Shown here: piece by piece, positions 6,860 to 15,762 of the stretch
Layout: the number at the start of each line of letters is the position of its first letter
Position numbering within the stretch: the first letter of the stretch is position 1
NCBI RefSeq assembly: GCF_014637405.1
Contig: NZ_BMEY01000003.1
Location: 219,233 to 283,232 of the forward strand
Origin: Ornithinibacillus halotolerans
Lineage (GTDB): Bacteria; Bacillota; Bacilli; Bacillales; Amphibacillaceae
Length of the DNA stretch: 64,000 nucleotides
Reading direction: 5' to 3'
Notes under the pieces: generated by a model
What the model was told of the DNA's origin: nothing
Seen by the model: the letters and a program-made list of their open reading frames with translations, nothing else
Database searches by the model: none
Made by a program: the position numbers and the translations under genes

Positions 6860-7144
6860 TTTGCAAATAAAATATGAGTTGTTCAACGGTCGCAATTTTT
6901 CGTCAGTCTCGTTTTCAACTGCCTTTGCATATGGTATTAATATAAATGATAATGAATGTATTAGTAATAACACGCCTTTTCAAGGATATTTCTTAGCAAT
7001 AGTAGAAAATGTAATATATTCTGGCAATTATACAAAGTTGTTATATAATGGTAATGGTAACTTTGTACTATAGTTTAATAGATTTTATGTTAAGATATCT
7101 TTATCCTATTTTGTCCTAAATTGAAAATTTAAGGCGGTAATATT
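6860..7144. other. AT-rich intergenic stretch, no gene recognised
   Basis: Apart from the sinR terminator at its left edge and AAGGCGG (about 7131) serving the next small ORF, nothing is recognisable. An open frame overlapping the sinR end has no ribosome binding site and no recognisable protein features. Confidence 0.5.
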
Positions 7145-7300
7145 ATGGTTGAACGAGAGTTTATAAAAAATATGATGAAAAAGATTATTGAGGATACAGA
7201 GAAAAATAAAAATCGATCATCAGATGAGATAATCCAAACGATTATTGAAGAACTAACTCATCAAAAGGCAACAAACCAAACGAATCGAATGATTAATTAA
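7145..7300 (+). CDS. Small charged protein of unknown function, 51 residues
   Basis: ATG 7145 is preceded by AAGGCGG at a workable distance, and the ORF is followed by a terminator-like hairpin. The product (MVEREFIKNMMKKIIEDTEK...) is predicted all-helical, rich in Lys, Glu and Ile, with no membrane segment or cysteines. I do not recognise it. It could be a small regulatory or chaperone-like protein, or chance. Its position between the SinI/SinR locus and nagAB is the only context. Confidence 0.5.
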   Translation: MVEREFIKNMMKKIIEDTEKNKNRSSDEIIQTIIEELTHQKATNQTNRMIN

Positions 7301-7310
7301 TCGTGTTTTA

Positions 7311-7341
7311 GGGCTATCCTTTTATATGGAGTAGTCCTTTT
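7311..7341 (+). terminator. Hairpin after the small ORF
   Basis: GGGCTATCC (7311-7319) pairs with GGAGTAGTCC (7328-7337) with one bulged G and wobble pairs, followed by TTTTCTTCTTT. Confidence 0.55.
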
Positions 7342-7419
7342 CTTCTTTACTACTCGTATGCTACTTGCGTTATGTTAAAATTAACAATGGATATTGCGAA
7401 GATGGGGGAAGCTAAACAA

Positions 7420-8601
7420 ATGGGTGAACAAACAGCAGCTTACATAATCAAGAATATAACAATTTTTTTAGAGGATGAAATTATCCACAACGGAATTATA
7501 GTCATGGAAAACGGTATTATACATAGAATTTACCATGCAAATGAAAAGATAGACAAATATCCAAGCCAATTTAAAATTGTTGATGGCCAAGGGTTAAATG
7601 CTGTGCCCGGTTTTATTGATGGACATATTCATGGTGCAAATGGTGCAGATGTCATGGATGCAACAGAAGAAGCATTGGATGCAATTGCACAAGTTTTACC
7701 TAAAGAGGGAACGACTAGTTTTCTTGCTACAACAATTACACAATCGGAAGAAAATATAGAGAGTGCACTTCGAAATGTAGCAACTTACCAATCTAAACCT
7801 GGATTTGCCGAAATAATTGGGGTTCACCTAGAAGGTCCTTTTATAGAAGCAAGTAAAAAAGGTGCACAGCCATTAGAGCATATTCAAAAACCAAATGTGG
7901 AGCTTTTTGATCGTTGGCAAGCCATATCCAATCACAATATTAAAACAATTACAATGGCACCTGAACATGATGATGGAGAGTTTATTCGTCATCTTGCTAA
8001 TTCAGGGGTGAACGTTTCAGCGGGCCATACGTCAATAGGCTTTGAGGAGATGAAGAAGGCTGTTGCTAATGGTGTAAGACAAGTAACCCATTTATGTAAT
8101 GCCATGCCTGGAATCCATCATCGTGATATTGGTGTAGTTGGCGCTGCGTTCTTTTTAGAAGAATTACGTGCAGAACTCATCGCGGATGGAATTCATGTTT
8201 CACCACATATGCTCCGTTTGATTTATCAAAACATGGGTAGTGAGCGATTAATTTTAATTACCGATGCAATGCGAGCAAAATGTCTACAGGCAGGAACATA
8301 TGACCTTGGCGGACAAATGGTTCAAGTCGATGGAGAAAGAGCAGTACTAGAAGATGGTACTTTAGCAGGTAGTATTTTGAAATTAAATGAAGGTGTTCAA
8401 CAAATGTTGGATCTTCCTGAGGTACAATTTAAAGATGTTATTAAAATGGCAAGTATTAATCCTGCCAAACAAATTAGTGTTTTTGACCGAAAAGGAAGTA
8501 TTGCTGAAGGAAAAGATGCAGATATATTATTAGTAGATGATAGTTTTTCCATTAAGTATACTTTCTGTCGAGGACAATTAGCATATAAAGGAGAAGAGTG
8601 A
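7420..8601 (+). CDS. nagA: N-acetylglucosamine-6-phosphate deacetylase
   Basis: 393 residues from ATG 7420 (B. subtilis NagA 396); GGGGGAA lies 9 nt upstream. An in-frame ATG at 7372 has no ribosome binding site. It removes acetate from GlcNAc-6-phosphate in amino sugar catabolism. Metal-binding amidohydrolase features are visible: DGHIHGANGAD after the N-terminal beta-sandwich, HLEGPF with the metal-ligand Glu, SAGHTS, THLCNAM, and ILITDAMRAKG-type ILITDAMRAK near residue 285. It overlaps the nagB ribosome binding site, so both are translated from one message. Cytosolic enzyme. Confidence 0.95.
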   Translation: MGEQTAAYIIKNITIFLEDEIIHNGIIVMENGIIHRIYHANEKIDKYPSQFKIVDGQGLNAVPGFIDGHIHGANGADVMDATEEALDAIAQVLPKEGTTSFLATTITQSEENIESALRNVATYQSKPGFAEIIGVHLEGPFIEASKKGAQPLEHIQKPNVELFDRWQAISNHNIKTITMAPEHDDGEFIRHLANSGVNVSAGHTSIGFEEMKKAVANGVRQVTHLCNAMPGIHHRDIGVVGAAFFLEELRAELIADGIHVSPHMLRLIYQNMGSERLILITDAMRAKCLQAGTYDLGGQMVQVDGERAVLEDGTLAGSILKLNEGVQQMLDLPEVQFKDVIKMASINPAKQISVFDRKGSIAEGKDADILLVDDSFSIKYTFCRGQLAYKGEE

Positions 8602-8602
8602 A

Positions 8603-9334
8603 ATGAATATAATTGCAGCGAAAGATTACCAGGACATGAGTGAAAAAGCTTGTGAAATCGTAAGTGAAACAGTCAAAAGTAAAGATAAACCAGTACTAGG
8701 CCTAGCAACAGGCTCCACACCTGAAGGTCTATACCAATGTCTGATTGAAAAAAATAAAACTAATGAAGTTAATTTTGAACATGTTACAACATTTAATTTA
8801 GATGAATATGTAGGGCTAGATGCGGATAATCCAAATAGTTATCGTTATTTTATGAACGAAAAATTATTCAATCATATTAATGTTAATCAAGACAATACAC
8901 ATGTACCAAGTGGAGTTGCATCCAATCTTGAAGAAGAATGCGCTACGTATGAAAAATTAATTAAAGAACATGGTGCTATAGATTTACAAATTCTTGGAAT
9001 TGGGCTAAATGGTCATATTGGCTTTAACGAGCCTGGTACTCCGTTTACAAGCCGCACGCATATTGTGGAGTTAGATGAATCTACTCGTCAGGCAAATGCT
9101 CGATTCTTTGATTCCATGGACGAGGTGCCAACTCAAGCAATCACAACTGGTATTGAAACAATTATGGATAGTAAGAAGATTGTATTGCTTGTATCTGGTG
9201 AGAATAAAGCAGATACAGTAAAACGTTTGATGGAAGGCGAAGTTTCGGAAGATTTCCCGGCTTCTATTTTGAAAGAGCATGCAGATGTAACAATAATTGC
9301 GGATGAAGCTGCTTTAAGTAAAGTTGATCTATAA
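8603..9334 (+). CDS. nagB: Glucosamine-6-phosphate deaminase
   Basis: 243 residues, standard length for the single-domain form. It converts glucosamine-6-phosphate to fructose-6-phosphate and ammonia, the step after NagA. Motifs: LGLATGSTPEGLY (phosphate binding), FNLDEYVGL with the catalytic Asp, and GIGLNGHIGFNEPG with the catalytic His. The start at ATG 8603 is one base after the nagA stop, with AAAGGAGAAGAG inside the nagA end. The GntR regulator gene that usually follows (nagR/yvoA) is absent; a repeat element begins 14 bp after the stop. Confidence 0.95.
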   Translation: MNIIAAKDYQDMSEKACEIVSETVKSKDKPVLGLATGSTPEGLYQCLIEKNKTNEVNFEHVTTFNLDEYVGLDADNPNSYRYFMNEKLFNHINVNQDNTHVPSGVASNLEEECATYEKLIKEHGAIDLQILGIGLNGHIGFNEPGTPFTSRTHIVELDESTRQANARFFDSMDEVPTQAITTGIETIMDSKKIVLLVSGENKADTVKRLMEGEVSEDFPASILKEHADVTIIADEAALSKVDL

Positions 9335-9347
9335 ATGAAACAAAGAG

Positions 9348-9764
9348 GGTTGGGACAAAATAGTTTATACTAAAGATGAATACGAATATTAAATCTAGTA
9401 TGTGCGTCTAACCCGCTCCGGGAATATACTTCGCTTTCACTTCCAGTACCGGGGCGACATCTGCTCGAAAGAACCATCGCAGTGTCTACCTCGCCGCGGG
9501 CGGCTGGTGAGCCAGGCAACTACAATGAGTTTGCTTCAATGCTGCCTTGCACCGAGGAAGCCTGCTGCTTAGCGTTACTTGTAGACGCAGGTGCATCTCG
9601 GGGTCTCACCGATGCCTTGCTTCCCGCAGGACAAGGAATGCTTCGTCAGCGAAACATCGCACGCAGAAAAAGCGCTCTTCTTTTTCAAGGAGTCTACGTA
9701 TATTCCCGGAGCTAATAATGCTTATTGTTTATCTTATTAGTCTAATTTTTATTTTGTCCTAACC
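9348..9764. repeat. Long-form intergenic repeat element with inverted ends
   Basis: The outer ends GGTTGGGACAAAAT (9348-9361) and ATTTTGTCCTAACC (9751-9764) are near-perfect inverted repeats. A second inner pair, GCTCCGGGAATATAC (9415-9429) and GTATATTCCCGGAGC (9698-9712), is perfectly inverted. The interior resembles the reverse complement of the element at 19202-19494 but carries extra sequence. Open frames inside it on the + strand have no ribosome binding sites or protein similarity, and I regard them as spurious. It encodes no transposase, so any mobility would need help from elsewhere. Confidence 0.8.
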
Positions 9765-9792
9765 AATTTCATAAAAAATGATTATCTATTAT

Positions 9793-10443
9793 TTATTCCT
9801 TCGTACTCTCCACTTCTATTTCAATATATTTTTCACCAATTAGTTTGATTTCTCCTTGTCCACTTGTTAGATCGACCATCCATGCTTGAAAATCTTCTTC
9901 TTGCCCATCTTCGACATAAACAATAAACTCTACATTTTCTAGATAATTTATCGTTTCAAGAATATGATTAGAATTTCTTAGTTCATTTTCTAATTTTCCT
10001 AGCATTGCATAATCAACTGTAATAGAGAAACCTTTCATTAATTGTCTTTTAATAATTCCAACTGCTTTAATTGCTTCAGAAGTAGAACTTCCATATGCAC
10101 GGATAAGTCCACCTGCCCCAAGTTTAATTCCACCAAAGTAACGAGTTACTACAACTGCAGTGTCTTTTAAATTTTGTTTTTTTAGTACTTCTAACATCGG
10201 TACACCGGCAGTACCACTAGGTTCACCATCATCATTTGCTTTTTGGATTTGATCATGCTCACCGATAATATAGGCCGAACAATTATGAGTTGCATCATGA
10301 TATTTCTTTTTTAATTCTTGTATAAAAGCTTGTGCCTCTTCCTCTGTTTCGACTCGTTTAATCGTGCCAATAAATCTAGACTTTTGAATGACGATTTCAT
10401 GAGAGCCACCATCTTTTTTTACAGTATAATATTTGGATAACAC
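9793..10443 (-). CDS. yvyE: YvyE/YigZ-family protein (IMPACT family)
   Basis: 216 residues on the minus strand, GTG start at 10443 behind a GGAGGAC ribosome binding site. An N-terminal UPF0029/IMPACT domain contains the family signature DDGEPSGTAGVPML, VVVTRYFGGIKLGAGGL and AYG. A C-terminal ~70-residue ferredoxin-like domain follows. The family is related to the eukaryotic GCN2 regulator IMPACT; its bacterial role is not established, with translation-related functions suggested. In B. subtilis yvyE also lies divergent from degS, as here. Confidence 0.92.
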   Translation of the reverse strand: MLSKYYTVKKDGGSHEIVIQKSRFIGTIKRVETEEEAQAFIQELKKKYHDATHNCSAYIIGEHDQIQKANDDGEPSGTAGVPMLEVLKKQNLKDTAVVVTRYFGGIKLGAGGLIRAYGSSTSEAIKAVGIIKRQLMKGFSITVDYAMLGKLENELRNSNHILETINYLENVEFIVYVEDGQEEDFQAWMVDLTSGQGEIKLIGEKYIEIEVESTKE

Positions 10444-10632
10444 GTAGAACGTCCTCCCTTTTATAAAATCTTAGTAGATAAATTCTTAAAAGAATGTTTA
10501 AATTATAGCTATACTGGGTATTAGTATCTAGGGTTTAATCTGTAAACAATAATTTTTTTAAAAAAGTTGAAAAGAACCCTTAAAAAAAGAATATAAAGCA
10601 CGTATAATTATACCATAGGTTGGTGAGTGCTG

Positions 10633-11781
10633 ATGTCAGTTAAAACTAGGGAAAAAGATTTAGATTTTATACTTGATGAAATGGTAGAGGTTGTTGAGAA
10701 TAGTAAGGATGAAATATTTCATATTGGGGAAGAAGCCCGTTCCGAATATGAGATATTGCTTAGAGAGCTTGAATATACAAAGCAAAAAGTTCTGGAATAC
10801 ATAGAAGATGGTGACAAACTTGAGCAAAACGTCCGGTATTCTAGAAAACGTCTATCAGAAGTAAGTAAGTATTTCGACCGTTATTCTGAAAAAGAGATTC
10901 GGGAAATCTATGAATCTACTCATGAATTACAGACTAAGTTAGTCATACTCCGCCAAGAAGAAAGAGCACTCCGGTATAAGCGAGATGACATAGAACGACG
11001 ATTAAAGAATCTAGATCAAACAGTAAAGCGTGCAGAAAATCTAGCGAATAAAATATCGGTCATACTCACATATTTAACCGACGACTTTAGACAAGTAAAT
11101 GATATGATAGAAGAAGCCAAAGAAAAGCAAGAATTTGGTTTGAAAATCATTGAGGCACAAGAAGAAGAACGAAAACGTATTTCACGTGAAATACATGATG
11201 GACCAGCACAGATGTTAGCGAACATTTTACTTCGGTCGGAGCTTGTAGATCGTACTTTCCGCGAAGGAAGTCCAGAAGATGCGTTAGAAGAAATACGTAA
11301 CGTTCGTAAAATGGTTCGTTCATCACTCTATGAAGTACGACGTATTATTTATGACTTACGACCAATGGCACTAGATGACTTAGGATTAATTCCTACTATT
11401 AAAAAATATGCTTCTACGACTTCAGACTATCATAATGTAAATATTGAATTTACTTCTATGGGAGAACTGGATCGAATAAATCAGCGATATGAAATTGCTC
11501 TGTTTAGATTAGCTCAAGAAGCAATACAGAATGCAATAAAACATGCAGAGGCAACCTTAATTACGGTCAATCTTGAAATTTGTCCTAAAAACATAAATCT
11601 AGTCATTAAGGACAATGGAAAAGGGTTCGATCCTACCATTAAACGAGATAAATCTTTTGGATTAATGGGAATGAGAGAGCGTGTTGAGATGTTTGATGGT
11701 ATAATGGATATTAAGTCATCCATTGGGAAAGGCACAAAAGTAATCATTCAAGTTCCTTATGAAAGGGCTCTTGTTGAATAA
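10633..11781 (+). CDS. degS: Sensor histidine kinase DegS
   Basis: 382 residues from ATG 10633 (B. subtilis 385), with GGTGAG upstream; the in-frame GTG at 10627 lies inside that site. It is a cytosolic kinase without membrane segments. The N-terminal ~170 residues are a long coiled-coil sensor region. The HisKA_3-type box RKRISREIHDGPAQML contains the phospho-acceptor His188. The HATPase domain follows with N-box EAIQNAIKHA and G-boxes DNGKGF and GLMGMRERV. It phosphorylates DegU, encoded just downstream, to control exoenzymes, competence, motility and biofilm formation. A possible promoter TTAAAA-17-TATAAT (10580-10608) precedes it. Confidence 0.96.
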   Translation: MSVKTREKDLDFILDEMVEVVENSKDEIFHIGEEARSEYEILLRELEYTKQKVLEYIEDGDKLEQNVRYSRKRLSEVSKYFDRYSEKEIREIYESTHELQTKLVILRQEERALRYKRDDIERRLKNLDQTVKRAENLANKISVILTYLTDDFRQVNDMIEEAKEKQEFGLKIIEAQEEERKRISREIHDGPAQMLANILLRSELVDRTFREGSPEDALEEIRNVRKMVRSSLYEVRRIIYDLRPMALDDLGLIPTIKKYASTTSDYHNVNIEFTSMGELDRINQRYEIALFRLAQEAIQNAIKHAEATLITVNLEICPKNINLVIKDNGKGFDPTIKRDKSFGLMGMRERVEMFDGIMDIKSSIGKGTKVIIQVPYERALVE

Positions 11782-11856
11782 ATAGAGATATAGTAATTGT
11801 CTATCGTGGTACACGTAATAGGGGATACAATATTACGTATTGGGGAGGAAAAGACA

Positions 11857-12549
11857 ATGAGTTTAGAAAAAAATATAAACATTGTATTAATTGATGATCA
11901 TAAGTTGTTTCGCGAAGGGGTTAAACGTATTTTAGAGTTTGAACCATCTTTCCAAGTAGTAGCTGAAGGTGATGATGGTGTCATGGCAGCACAACTTGTT
12001 AAAGAATACAATCCAGATGTCGTATTAATGGATATTAATATGCCAACGATGAATGGTGTGCAGGCTACTGCGGAATTAGTTCGTAATTTTCCTAATTCCA
12101 AAGTAATTATTCTGTCCATTCATGATGATGAAAGCTATGTAACCCATGCACTTAAAACAGGGGCACAAGGCTATCTGTTGAAAGAAATGGATTCCAATTC
12201 ATTAATTGAAGCGATTAAAGTGGTTAGTGAAGGTGGATCATACTTACACCCTAAAGTTACACATAACTTAGTTCAGGAATATCGTCGATTAGCTAAAGAG
12301 AGTGTTGCTGTTGGATTAGGTAGTCGAGTAGAATACCATCGTCCATTACATTTATTAACAAAACGTGAATGTGAAGTATTGCAACTTCTAGCAGATGGAA
12401 AAAGTAATCGCGCCGTTGCTGAAGCATTATATATTAGTGAAAAAACAGTTAAGAACCATGTTAGTAATATCCTACAAAAAATGAACGTAAATGACCGAAC
12501 ACAAGCAGTTGTATCTGCTATCCGAAAAGGTTGGGTTGAAGTACTATAA
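11857..12549 (+). CDS. degU: Response regulator DegU
   Basis: 230 residues from ATG 11857, behind GGGGAGGAAAAG; an in-frame start at 11797 lacks a ribosome binding site. A receiver domain (about 8-125) has IDDH, the phospho-acceptor Asp59 in VVLMDINMP and the conserved Lys in LLKEM. A LuxR-type helix-turn-helix follows (about 165-230: [18 protein letters not shown]...[15 protein letters not shown]). It is the DNA-binding partner of DegS and regulates flagellar genes, comK, degradative enzymes and biofilm genes. The gene lies 75 bp after degS and is followed by a strong terminator. Confidence 0.97.
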   Translation: MSLEKNINIVLIDDHKLFREGVKRILEFEPSFQVVAEGDDGVMAAQLVKEYNPDVVLMDINMPTMNGVQATAELVRNFPNSKVIILSIHDDESYVTHALKTGAQGYLLKEMDSNSLIEAIKVVSEGGSYLHPKVTHNLVQEYRRLAKESVAVGLGSRVEYHRPLHLLTKRECEVLQLLADGKSNRAVAEALYISEKTVKNHVSNILQKMNVNDRTQAVVSAIRKGWVEVL

Positions 12550-12557
12550 TCGTTCAC

Positions 12558-12594
12558 AAAAAATAGCTGGCTAAAATGTAGTCAGCTATTTTTT
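12558..12594 (+). terminator. Terminator after degU
   Basis: AAAAAATAGCTG (12558-12569) pairs perfectly with CAGCTATTTTTT (12583-12594). The A run on the left makes it potentially bidirectional. Confidence 0.92.
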
Positions 12595-12736
12595 ATTGGT
12601 AAAAAACCATTTCTAGTAGTATCTATTTAATCATATGTGCATAAGTAATATATGATGATGCATTTTTTATAGTGTTGATGTAAAATATAAGGAGCATATA
12701 ACTATCTTTATATACACAAGAGAGGAAGGGGAAAAG

Positions 12737-13579
12737 ATGAAAGTTGCTGTAATAACAGACAGCACGGCATATATCCCTAGAGATATGAGGAACGCATATA
12801 ATATCCATATGGTTCCATTGAGTGTTAATTTTGGGGATGAAACATACCAAGAAGAGGTTGATATTTCTACAGAGGAATTTTATCAAAAAATTAAAGAATC
12901 AAAAGATCTACCAACTACATCTCAACCAGCAATTGGACTAATTACACAAAAATTAGAAGAACTACGTGAAGAGTATGATGCAGTTATTTCTATTCATTTA
13001 TCAAGCGGAATTAGTGGAACATACCAAGCTATGGTCAGTGCAGGAGATATGGTTGAAGGAATAGATGTGTATGCTTTTGATTCAGAGATTAGCTGTATGG
13101 CACAAGGGTTTTACGCACTGGAAGCAGCGGAAATGGCAAAAGAAAATAAAACAGCTGATGAAATTATTGCCCGATTAAATGAAATGAAGGAAACGATGCA
13201 TGGTTATTTTATTGTTGATGACTTAACGAATTTGCATCGTGGAGGAAGATTAAGTGGGGCACAAGCACTTATGGGTAGTCTATTACAAGTGAAACCAGTT
13301 CTACACTTTGTCGATAAAGTGATTGTTCCATTTGAGAAGATTCGTACCCGTAAAAAAGCAATTAATCGTGTTTTAAGTATGTTAGAAGAAGACGCGAAAG
13401 AAGATAAAATTGCTAAAGTTGCTTTTATCCATGCAAATAATGAGCAGGATGCAATTACTTTGCAAGAAAGTTTTAACGAGAAATATCCTAATACCGAAAC
13501 AACGATCAGTTATTTTGGCCCGGTAATCGGCACACATGTCGGTGAAGGTGCAGTAGGAATATGCTGGTATTATAAATAA
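12737..13579 (+). CDS. degV: DegV-family fatty-acid-binding protein
   Basis: 280 residues, typical for the DegV/FakB family. These cytosolic proteins hold a fatty acid in the C-terminal pocket, and some present it to the kinase FakA. Visible motifs: ITDSTAYIP at the N-terminus, PTTSQPA near residue 60, HLSSGISGTYQ around 93-103, the hairpin DDLTNLHRGGRLSG, and the C-terminal GPVIGTHVGEGAVG. ATG 12737 follows GAGGAAGGGG. The gene occupies the same slot as degV in B. subtilis, between degU and comFA, and has its own terminator. No fakA homologue is nearby. Confidence 0.92.
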   Translation: MKVAVITDSTAYIPRDMRNAYNIHMVPLSVNFGDETYQEEVDISTEEFYQKIKESKDLPTTSQPAIGLITQKLEELREEYDAVISIHLSSGISGTYQAMVSAGDMVEGIDVYAFDSEISCMAQGFYALEAAEMAKENKTADEIIARLNEMKETMHGYFIVDDLTNLHRGGRLSGAQALMGSLLQVKPVLHFVDKVIVPFEKIRTRKKAINRVLSMLEEDAKEDKIAKVAFIHANNEQDAITLQESFNEKYPNTETTISYFGPVIGTHVGEGAVGICWYYK

Positions 13580-13608
13580 GCAATTATATTATTTTATTTT
13601 TTTATCGT

Positions 13609-13649
13609 AGGGATTGTTGTTATGGAACGCATAACTGCAATCCCTTTTA
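13609..13649 (+). terminator. Terminator between degV and comFA
   Basis: AGGGATTG (13609-13616) pairs with CAATCCCT (13638-13645). Inside, GTTATG (13619-13624) pairs with CATAAC (13630-13635), giving one long stem followed by TTTT. Confidence 0.88.
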
Positions 13650-13667
13650 TAGAAAGTGAGTGATATA

Positions 13668-15041
13668 ATGGAAAAACAAGTATACCAAATTCAACACCTC
13701 CTTCCAAAATCATACATAGGTAAACTCCTTCTTGAAAGTGAACTCCCAGAAGACCCTAATATAATTAAGCATTTCACCAAACTGCCCCCAATTAAAAAAG
13801 AATTATTCCAAGTTATATGTCAGCGTTGTAATAACAAAACTCCTCATTTATTCGGAAATATCCCTTGTGCAAAATGTAACGGAAATCATATCTATTGTAG
13901 AAACTGTATCATGATGGGACGTGTGATGGAATGTGAATATTTGTATGCTTGCTCTGGAGAAGAAGTAAAGTGGACAAGCTATAATTCTTGTTTAACATGG
14001 GAAGGGGAACTAACCAAAGCACAGCAACACGCCTCCAATCAAATTGTTGATGCGATTCAAAAGGGTCAGAGTGAATTTCTTGTCTGGGCTGTTTGTGGTG
14101 CAGGAAAGACGGAGATGTTATTTGAAGGCATTGAAGTAGGATTAAAGCTTGGAAAACGTATTTGTATTGCTACACCACGTGCAGATGTCGTTCGAGAACT
14201 AAAACCAAGAATTCAAGAAGCGTTTCAAGAAGTTCCTGTTCAAGCATTATACGGCGGAAGTGAGGAAAAAGAAGGCTCCTCTCAATTAATTATAGCAACA
14301 ACCCATCAGTTGTTACGGTTTTATCGAACATTTGACATCGTTATCATTGATGAGATTGATGCATTCCCTTATCATCATGATCCATCTCTGTCTTTTGCTG
14401 TAAACCGAGCAAAAAAGACGAAGCATACGACTATCTACCTCACAGCAACTCCACGCAAAGATTTAAGGCTACGAATTGCATTAAACAAATTACCTCATAC
14501 ATTTGTTCCACTCCGTTACCATGGCCATCCTTTACCAGTTCCAACATTACAAATCTCCTATTCTTTACAAAAAGCATTGAATGAAAAGAAAGTCCCCCAA
14601 ATATTACTCCATTGGATGAAAAATCGCCAAAACCCGAATAGGCAATTATTAATATTTGTTCCAACAATTTCATTAGCTGATGAACTAACTACGTATTTAA
14701 AGGAACAAACTGAAGTACTTTTCAAGAAAGTCGTTTCTGTTCATGCTGAAGATGAGGATCGAGTCGTAAAAATTAATCAATTTAGGCAGAGAGAAATTGA
14801 CTTATTAATAACAACAACGATTTTAGAGCGTGGGGTAACATTTCCATCAGTTGATGTCATTGTATTAGATGCAGGTCATGAAGTCTTTGATGAAGCGGCA
14901 CTCGTTCAAATTGCCGGACGTGCTGGTCGGAGTGCTGATGACCCGACTGGAGAAATTGTTTTTCTCCATGATGGCAAGACAACTGCGATGGTGAATGCAG
15001 TTCGTTCTATTAAACAAATGAATAAGCGAGGAGGTTTTTAA
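13668..15041 (+). CDS. comFA: ComFA, helicase-like DNA uptake ATPase
   Basis: 457 residues from ATG 13668 (AAAGTGAGTG upstream). ComFA drives inward transport of single-stranded DNA during natural transformation. A four-cysteine zinc motif lies near residues 50-85 (CQRC...CAKC...YCRNC). The helicase core shows Walker A CGAGKTEM (about 144-152), Walker B IIDEIDAF, the TATPRKD motif, LIFVPT and the C-terminal QIAGRAGRSADDPTG. It is followed 2 bp later by comFC. In B. subtilis comFB lies between them; here it is absent. No ComK-type AAAA-N5-TTTT boxes were found in the short upstream gap. Confidence 0.95.
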   Translation: MEKQVYQIQHLLPKSYIGKLLLESELPEDPNIIKHFTKLPPIKKELFQVICQRCNNKTPHLFGNIPCAKCNGNHIYCRNCIMMGRVMECEYLYACSGEEVKWTSYNSCLTWEGELTKAQQHASNQIVDAIQKGQSEFLVWAVCGAGKTEMLFEGIEVGLKLGKRICIATPRADVVRELKPRIQEAFQEVPVQALYGGSEEKEGSSQLIIATTHQLLRFYRTFDIVIIDEIDAFPYHHDPSLSFAVNRAKKTKHTTIYLTATPRKDLRLRIALNKLPHTFVPLRYHGHPLPVPTLQISYSLQKALNEKKVPQILLHWMKNRQNPNRQLLIFVPTISLADELTTYLKEQTEVLFKKVVSVHAEDEDRVVKINQFRQREIDLLITTTILERGVTFPSVDVIVLDAGHEVFDEAALVQIAGRAGRSADDPTGEIVFLHDGKTTAMVNAVRSIKQMNKRGGF

Positions 15042-15043
15042 GT

Positions 15044-15724
15044 ATGCATTGTTTATGGTGCCATGAGGAGATATTGCAAGAAATCAATTGGATAAATTTA
15101 TTATCTCCACCAAAGCAAACTCGCATTTGCTATCGTTGTTCAGAGCAACTCATTGTTATTTCAGGTAATCGCTGTCCACAATGTAGTCGTTTAAATGAGC
15201 GAGGGATATGTAATGATTGTTTAAGGTGGAAAGAATTATTTGAAGGAGAAGATGTCATTACTTTTAATTATTCCGTCTTTCCGTATACCTCCTTCATAAA
15301 AGAGGTGGTAGCAAAATGGAAATATAGAGGGGACTATGAACTAGGATTTATTTTTCGAGAGAAATTCCTGCAGTTTTTTAAGGAAGCATTCCAGAGTGTT
15401 TCTGATCCGATTGTTGTTCCTATTCCATTAAGTAAGGAAAGACTTTTTGAAAGAGGTTTTAACCAAACAGAAATGTTAGCCTCTTTTTTGCCAGTTGAGA
15501 CGCAACATGTCTTAACTAGAGTACAGGGAGAGAAACAAGCAAAGAAAACAAGGGTGGAACGAATATCCTCAGAAAATCCATTTAATCTAAAAAAGAAATT
15601 AAACAACTCAGTCATTCTTGTCGATGATATATATACAACAGGAACTACGCTTAGGCATGCAGCAAAATTATTGAGAGAATCTGGATGTCCTGATGTATAT
15701 ACATACACGTTAGTTAGAGGCTAG
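15044..15724 (+). CDS. comFC: ComFC, phosphoribosyltransferase-like competence protein
   Basis: 226 residues. The N-terminal part holds zinc-finger cysteines (CLWC, CYRC, CPQC, CNDC). The C-terminal part is a type I phosphoribosyltransferase fold with the PRPP loop ILVDDIYTTGTTL at about 193-205. ComFC is needed for DNA uptake and interacts with ComFA. The ribosome binding site GCGAGGAGG lies in the end of comFA, so translation is coupled. The 3' neighbour yvyF starts 38 bp later with its own ribosome binding site. Confidence 0.94.
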   Translation: MHCLWCHEEILQEINWINLLSPPKQTRICYRCSEQLIVISGNRCPQCSRLNERGICNDCLRWKELFEGEDVITFNYSVFPYTSFIKEVVAKWKYRGDYELGFIFREKFLQFFKEAFQSVSDPIVVPIPLSKERLFERGFNQTEMLASFLPVETQHVLTRVQGEKQAKKTRVERISSENPFNLKKKLNNSVILVDDIYTTGTTLRHAAKLLRESGCPDVYTYTLVRG

Positions 15725-15762
15725 CTTGTGTGGTATGATAAAGGAGAGAAGGAGAATTAACA

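Noticed and set aside
6768..7073. 101-codon + strand frame overlapping the end of sinR
   Set aside because: It begins inside sinR in another frame, runs through the sinR terminator and has no ribosome binding site.
9482..9762. Two overlapping + strand open frames (about 70 codons each) inside the repeat element
   Set aside because: They lie fully within the GC-rich repeat, lack ribosome binding sites, and their residue composition (runs of Arg, Ser, Pro) is that of a non-coding frame.
13580..13667. Search for ComK boxes upstream of comFA
   Set aside because: No pair of AAAA-N5-TTTT boxes was found; the gap is filled by the degV terminator.
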